Source of the DNA: OMOG01 sp041485845
GTDB lineage: Bacteria; Acidobacteriota; Terriglobia; Bryobacterales; Bryobacteraceae
NCBI GenBank assembly: GCA_041485845.1
Contig: JBGPKH010000423.1
Span: 1-7,918, forward strand
Direction of reading: 5' to 3'
DNA length: 7,918 nucleotides
Below the pieces are notes generated by a model. That model worked only from the letters and a program-made list of their open reading frames with translations. It was not told the origin of the DNA and did no database searches. The translations under genes were made by a program, and so were the position numbers. This document shows positions 4,949-7,918 of the stretch, piece after piece; the stretch's first letter is position 1, and each line of letters opens with the position of its first letter.

Positions 4949-7291
4949 GTGTTTCAGGACCTGAAATACGCTTTTCGGGTATTGCGCGGCAACCCCGGTG
5001 TCACGGTGGCCGCCTGGATCGCGCTGGCGTTCGGCATCGGCGCCAATACCGCCATCTTCAGCTTGATGGACGCTGTCGTGCTCCGGCCGCTGCCCTACCC
5101 GCAGCCCGGCCGGTTGATGATGGTCCACGCCACGGAGGCCAAGACCCGCCGCGGTATGAACGCTTCGTGGCCCATGCTCCGCGACTGGCAGGAGCGGAAT
5201 CGCGTCTTCGAACACCTGTCGGCGTACACCCGCGCCGCGGTCAATCTGACCGGAGGCGGCGAGCCTCTGCGATTGTACGCCGTCCGCGTCACGCCGGAGT
5301 TTTTCCCGGCCATCGGAATTTCGCCGGCGGCCGGAACTGCCTTCGATTCCTCCGGCCGCGCGGTGGTGATCGCGCACGCGCTCTGGACGCGCCGTTTCGG
5401 CGGCGACCGCGGCGCCATCGGCCGTCCGCTAGTGCTCGACGGGCAGCCCTACACGCTCGCCGGAGTGATGCCGCAAGGGTTTCACTTTCCCAAGCGTGGA
5501 ATCATGGACGAGCCGGAAGTCTATCTGCCGGCCGTGCCGAATCCCAACCGGCGCGTCCACTATCTGGAAGGCATCGGCCGCCTGAAACCCGGAATCACTC
5601 CCGCCCAGGCGCAGGCGGACCTTGACGTGATCTCGGCCGCTATCGAACAGGCTCACCCCCGAGACAACCGCGGCGAAGGCGCCAGAATCACCACCTTGTA
5701 CGAGTCTCTGGTCGCCGATAGCGGCGGCGCCTTGAAGGTGTTTGAGTGGGCCGTTGGCCTGGTGCTGCTCATCGCCTGCGCCAACGTCTCCAACCTTTTA
5801 TTAGGTCAGGCGGTGCGGCGGAAACGGGAGATCGCCGTTCGCTCGGCACTGGGCGCCACCCGCTCGCGCCTGGCCCGGCAGTTGCTGACCGAAAGCCTGC
5901 TGCTATCCGTGTCCGGAGGAATTCTGGGGCTCCTGCTGGCGCTCTGGGGCATGCCGCTGCTGGCCGCCGCGGCGCCGGTCCACACCGCTTTCAGTGCGCG
6001 GATCGCCGCCGGCGGAATCCACTTGAACTGGGCGGTCCTGGGCTTCACCTTCGGCGCGTCGGTGCTGGCGGGGGTGCTGTTCGGCAGCCTTCCGGCTTGG
6101 CATACGGTAAGGCTCTCGCTGGGTAGCCGTAGCGCCACGGGTGACCGGGTGCGCGGCCTGCTGGTGGCGGCGGAGGTGGCGCTTTCGCTCATTCTGCTCA
6201 CTGGCGCGGGGGTGCTCATGAAGAGCTTCCTGCGGTTGCTCGCGGTCGATCCCGGCTTCCAGACGCAGAACCTGCTGGCGATCGACGTGGAGTTGTCCCA
6301 ACCGAAGTACGCCGACTTCGAAAACAGGGCGGACTTTGTGCGCCGGGCGATCGAGCAATTCGATCGTTTGCCGGGGGTGGTGTCCGCGGCCGCCGTCAAC
6401 GCGCTGCCATTGAGCAAGGCAAGCGCCACGAATTCCTTCAACCTCCCGGGCGGCGACGAGATAGGCCGCGCCGGCCTCCGCGCGGTCACGCCCGGCTATC
6501 TTGAGGCCATGGGCATTCCACTGGTGCGCGGCCGCCTGCTCACGGCCGCCGACACGCGCGGCGCGGGCGTCATCAATCGCGCCATGGCCCAGCGCTATTG
6601 GCCGAACGACGATCCGGTGGGCAAGGTGATCGAGACCCCGCGCGTGGTCGGCCAGTCGGTGGAGCGGTTCCAGATCGTCGGCATCGTGGGCGACGTACGG
6701 CACCTTTCGCTGGACGACGACCCGCATCCGGAAATGTACCTGGCATATTCGCAGATGGCCACGGCGAACATGACATTCGTCCTGCGCGGGGCGCTTCCAG
6801 CCAGCGCTGCGAGGAGCGCGATCTGGGCCGTGGACCGCGACCAGCCGCTGGCCGGCGTGCGCACGATGGACCAGTTGATCTCGGACGACGTGGCGCCACG
6901 ACGCTTCGTCCTCCTGCTGCTGGGTGTGTTTGCCGGTGTGGCACTGGCACTGGCGGCCGCCGGAATCTTCGGCGTGGTGCTGCACTCGGTTTCGCAGCGC
7001 ACCCGCGAGATCGGAATCCGCATGGCGTTGGGCGCCGGCGTAGGGGTGGTAGTCCGCATGGTGGTACGGCAGACTTTGATATGGATCGGATTCGGACTGG
7101 CCGCCGGAGCCGTTGGCGCACTGGCCGGCGTGAAGCTGCTGGAGAGCTATCTGTACGGAGTTCGGCCGCGCGATCCGGCGTCATTGGCCATCGCCGTCGC
7201 CCTGCTGGCCGCCCTGGGGGCTTGGGCGGCGATCGTCCCGGCAAGAGGCGCCGCGCGGGTCGATCCCGCGACGACCCTGCGCTGCGAGTAG
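4949..7291 (+). CDS. ADOP-type ABC transporter permease (MacB/FtsX duplicated, orphan)
   Basis: A 780-residue permease if started at GTG 4949. It has the two-module layout of acidobacterial duplicated orphan permeases (TIGR03434 type). The N-terminus FQDLKYAFRVLRGNPG and the first membrane helix GIGANTAIFSLMDAVVLRPLPY (about 20-45) are hallmark; a MacB-like periplasmic domain follows (about 46-255). The first FtsX set has helices near 266-286, 312-338 and 361-384 with the coupling segment RKREIAVRSALGATRSRL. A fifth helix (402-424) opens the second MacB-like domain (about 425-640), followed by the second FtsX set (652-680, 706-732, 745-765) with QRTREIGIRMALGAG. There is no Walker motif, so it depends on an ATPase encoded elsewhere; substrates of this group are unknown. 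The start follows family homology and codon bias. ATG 4751, overlapping the regulator stop as TGATG, would add 66 residues; ATG 4709 would add 80. No clear Shine-Dalgarno sequence marks GTG 4949. The linker between module one and helix five looks shorter than usual. Confidence 0.88.
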   Translation: MFQDLKYAFRVLRGNPGVTVAAWIALAFGIGANTAIFSLMDAVVLRPLPYPQPGRLMMVHATEAKTRRGMNASWPMLRDWQERNRVFEHLSAYTRAAVNLTGGGEPLRLYAVRVTPEFFPAIGISPAAGTAFDSSGRAVVIAHALWTRRFGGDRGAIGRPLVLDGQPYTLAGVMPQGFHFPKRGIMDEPEVYLPAVPNPNRRVHYLEGIGRLKPGITPAQAQADLDVISAAIEQAHPRDNRGEGARITTLYESLVADSGGALKVFEWAVGLVLLIACANVSNLLLGQAVRRKREIAVRSALGATRSRLARQLLTESLLLSVSGGILGLLLALWGMPLLAAAAPVHTAFSARIAAGGIHLNWAVLGFTFGASVLAGVLFGSLPAWHTVRLSLGSRSATGDRVRGLLVAAEVALSLILLTGAGVLMKSFLRLLAVDPGFQTQNLLAIDVELSQPKYADFENRADFVRRAIEQFDRLPGVVSAAAVNALPLSKASATNSFNLPGGDEIGRAGLRAVTPGYLEAMGIPLVRGRLLTAADTRGAGVINRAMAQRYWPNDDPVGKVIETPRVVGQSVERFQIVGIVGDVRHLSLDDDPHPEMYLAYSQMATANMTFVLRGALPASAARSAIWAVDRDQPLAGVRTMDQLISDDVAPRRFVLLLLGVFAGVALALAAAGIFGVVLHSVSQRTREIGIRMALGAGVGVVVRMVVRQTLIWIGFGLAAGAVGALAGVKLLESYLYGVRPRDPASLAIAVALLAALGAWAAIVPARGAARVDPATTLRCE

Positions 7292-7302
7292 CCGGGTGGG
7301 GC

Positions 7303-7632
7303 TCAGTGCGCTTCCGCGATGGACTCCACTTGAAGAGTCATGGTGGCGCGGTCCAGGAGCCCTCGTACGACAACTTTCCTGGCAACGAATTGCGCCGGAG
7401 TCACCTGGTTACTGAGTGTGTAAAGTTCCTTGCCAATCAGTAGCGAGTACTTAGCGCCATGCAACCTGACACACTCCCGGATGCAGTCGGAGTCTGGTCC
7501 CATGTCCATATCACGGTGATTGTCGCCGCACATGTTGTCAGTGACCGTGCCCGTATAAATATGTTTGGCGCCGCTCGCGCTCAAAAGGGCTGCGGTCGCG
7601 ACGGCCACTGTAATTTGCCTTCTGAATCGCAT
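7303..7632 (-). CDS. Small exported protein with three cysteines, function unknown
   Basis: A 109-residue protein if started at the ATG at 7630-7632. The N-terminus MRFRRQ plus an alanine-rich hydrophobic stretch (about 7-21) and SASGA looks like a signal peptide. The mature part opens YTGTVTDNMCG, contains Cys35, Cys50 and Cys54 with His39 and His59 and a Met/Asp-rich DMDMGPDSDC segment, then a beta-like second half (YSLLIGKELYTLSNQ, KVVVRGLLD, TLQVESIAEAH). I recall similar short exported acidobacterial proteins with the G-x-[IV]-[ST]-D-x-M-C opening and a final beta domain; they may fall in a DUF such as DUF5818, but I cannot confirm that. The Cys/His/Met content would suit metal binding or a disulfide; this is inference. 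An upstream in-frame ATG at 7686 gives 127 residues but puts 18 non-signal-like residues before the signal peptide. The gene is convergent with the permease, the stops being 11 bases apart. Confidence 0.68.
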   Translation of the reverse strand: MRFRRQITVAVATAALLSASGAKHIYTGTVTDNMCGDNHRDMDMGPDSDCIRECVRLHGAKYSLLIGKELYTLSNQVTPAQFVARKVVVRGLLDRATMTLQVESIAEAH

Positions 7633-7642
7633 TCCTCCGATC

Positions 7643-7648
7643 AGTGTA
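7643..7648 (-). promoter_or_regulatory. Possible -10 element for the small exported protein gene
   Basis: TACACT on the minus strand ends 10 bases before the ATG at 7632. Used as a -10 box it would start transcription only a few bases before the ATG, inside GGAGGA (7633-7638), which is too close to the ATG to act as a normal Shine-Dalgarno sequence. No convincing -35 box is present. Confidence 0.22.
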
Positions 7649-7696
7649 GCGCGGCAGGGCAGTCTTCGAGCGATTGCCAACGACATTTAACAGAGG

Positions 7697-7750
7697 TCAC
7701 GCGATGAGGTCGCGCGCCACGTTGCCATAGACGTCGAAAATCGCGGCGGG
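7697..7750 (-). pseudogene. Possible C-terminal remnant of a gene cut by the IS66-like element
   Basis: On the minus strand this piece reads P-AAIFDVYGNVARDLIA then TGA, which has the look of a natural protein C-terminus rather than random frame. It starts at the predicted end of the insertion sequence and stops 10 bases before the upstream ATG (7686) of the small exported protein, an operon-like distance. I do not recognise the family. It may be the tail of a gene interrupted by the element, or chance. Confidence 0.28.
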
Positions 7751-7751
7751 C

Positions 7752-7918
7752 GTAACGGTACGCCAGTTTCTCGTGGTGTAACAGTTCACGTGGGCTACCG
7801 CCGTTGAGGGAGCAAGGAGGGCGCAGACTGATGACGGCGATAGCGGATGATCGCTTCGGTGAGATACCCCAATGCGTTGCGGCCCTGCATTCTGCAGGTT
7901 TGGGTGACCGTGAGGAGG
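7752..7918 (-). mobile_element. End of an IS66-family-like insertion sequence (rest outside window)
   Basis: The transposase tail at the right edge implies that one end of the element is inside the window. On the plus strand the outer end is best placed at 7752, where GTAACGGTACGCCAG begins; IS66-family ends typically begin GTAA. A second GTAAC at 7778 is an alternative. The other inverted repeat is off the window, so the boundary is a prediction. If 7752 is right, the adjoining eight bases 7744-7751 (CGGCGGGC) would be the target duplication expected for this family. Confidence 0.42.
7795..7918 (-). CDS. IS66-family-like transposase, C-terminal 40 residues (partial)
   Basis: The frame enters from the right edge (first full codon ending at 7917) and stops at TAG 7795-7797. 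The 40 visible residues begin LLTVTQTCRMQGRNALGYLT and end SAPSLLPQRR. This matches my knowledge of IS66-type transposase C-termini, which read L-L-T-V-x-x-T-C-R-x-Q-G-R-N-x-L-x-[FY]-L-T followed after a short spacer by S-L-L-P. The catalytic DDE region lies outside the window, so activity cannot be judged. The protein would be made from the minus strand, toward the small exported protein gene, and the element ends about 43 bases beyond the stop. Other transposase families with a similar tail cannot be excluded. Confidence 0.62.
   Translation of the reverse strand, partial: LLTVTQTCRMQGRNALGYLTEAIIRYRRHQSAPSLLPQRR

Noticed and set aside
5903..6985. 360-codon minus-strand frame, His/Arg/Gln-rich
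   Set aside because: It is a shadow of the permease, with composition typical of antisense frames in GC-rich genes.
7279..7311. Imperfect inverted repeat GCGCTGCGAG / CTCAGTGCGC at the convergent gene ends
   Set aside because: It has mismatches, a 13-base loop and no T-run on either side, so it cannot be supported as a terminator.
6598..7443. 281-codon plus-strand frame running past the permease stop
   Set aside because: It is an out-of-frame reading of the permease 3' half that also crosses the convergent small gene; Arg/Gly-rich without domain signs.

Overview
The window looks like chromosomal DNA from an acidobacterium, most likely of the Bryobacterales/Solibacterales (Solibacter-like) group. 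Three things point there. An exported protein ends in what looks like the Bryobacterales-enriched C-terminal domain (TIGR03437 type). A large permease has the duplicated FtsX/MacB layout of the acidobacterial duplicated orphan permeases (ADOP). A large outer-membrane receptor of the Oar/TonB-dependent type and a winged-helix/TPR regulator complete a gene set typical of these genomes. The DNA is GC-rich with strong GC bias at third codon positions, which opens many long but spurious antisense frames.

Layout, left to right. (1) The 3' part of a TonB-dependent receptor gene runs in from the left edge and ends at 1501. (2) Four bases later, convergent to it, a secreted protein (1506-2516, minus) combines an N-terminal region resembling a dirigent/allene-oxide-cyclase-like barrel with the TIGR03437-like domain. 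A possible 64-residue basic protein (2539-2733, minus) lies just upstream in the same direction. (3) A divergent, AT-richer promoter region lies at about 2750-2813. (4) A one-component regulator (2814-4751, plus) carries a winged helix, one membrane helix, a TolB/FlgO-like domain and TPR repeats. (5) A 197-base stretch with lower third-position GC holds two near-identical palindromes exactly 63 bases apart. (6) The ADOP permease follows (4949-7291, plus; an upstream start at 4751 is possible). (7) Convergent to it, a small exported protein with three cysteines (7303-7632, minus). (8) At the right edge are the C-terminal end of an IS66-family-like transposase and the likely end of its insertion sequence, with a short coding-like remnant between the IS and the small gene.

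Functionally, the regulator and the permease are co-directional and probably form one unit: a membrane-anchored transcription factor next to an efflux/lipoprotein-release type permease that has no ATPase here. The receptor and the two exported proteins are envelope or secreted components. The most unusual structure is the pair of helically phased palindromes between regulator and permease. The right end shows recent mobile-element activity that may have cut an upstream gene. I see no CRISPR array, tRNA, rRNA or recognisable metabolic cluster.
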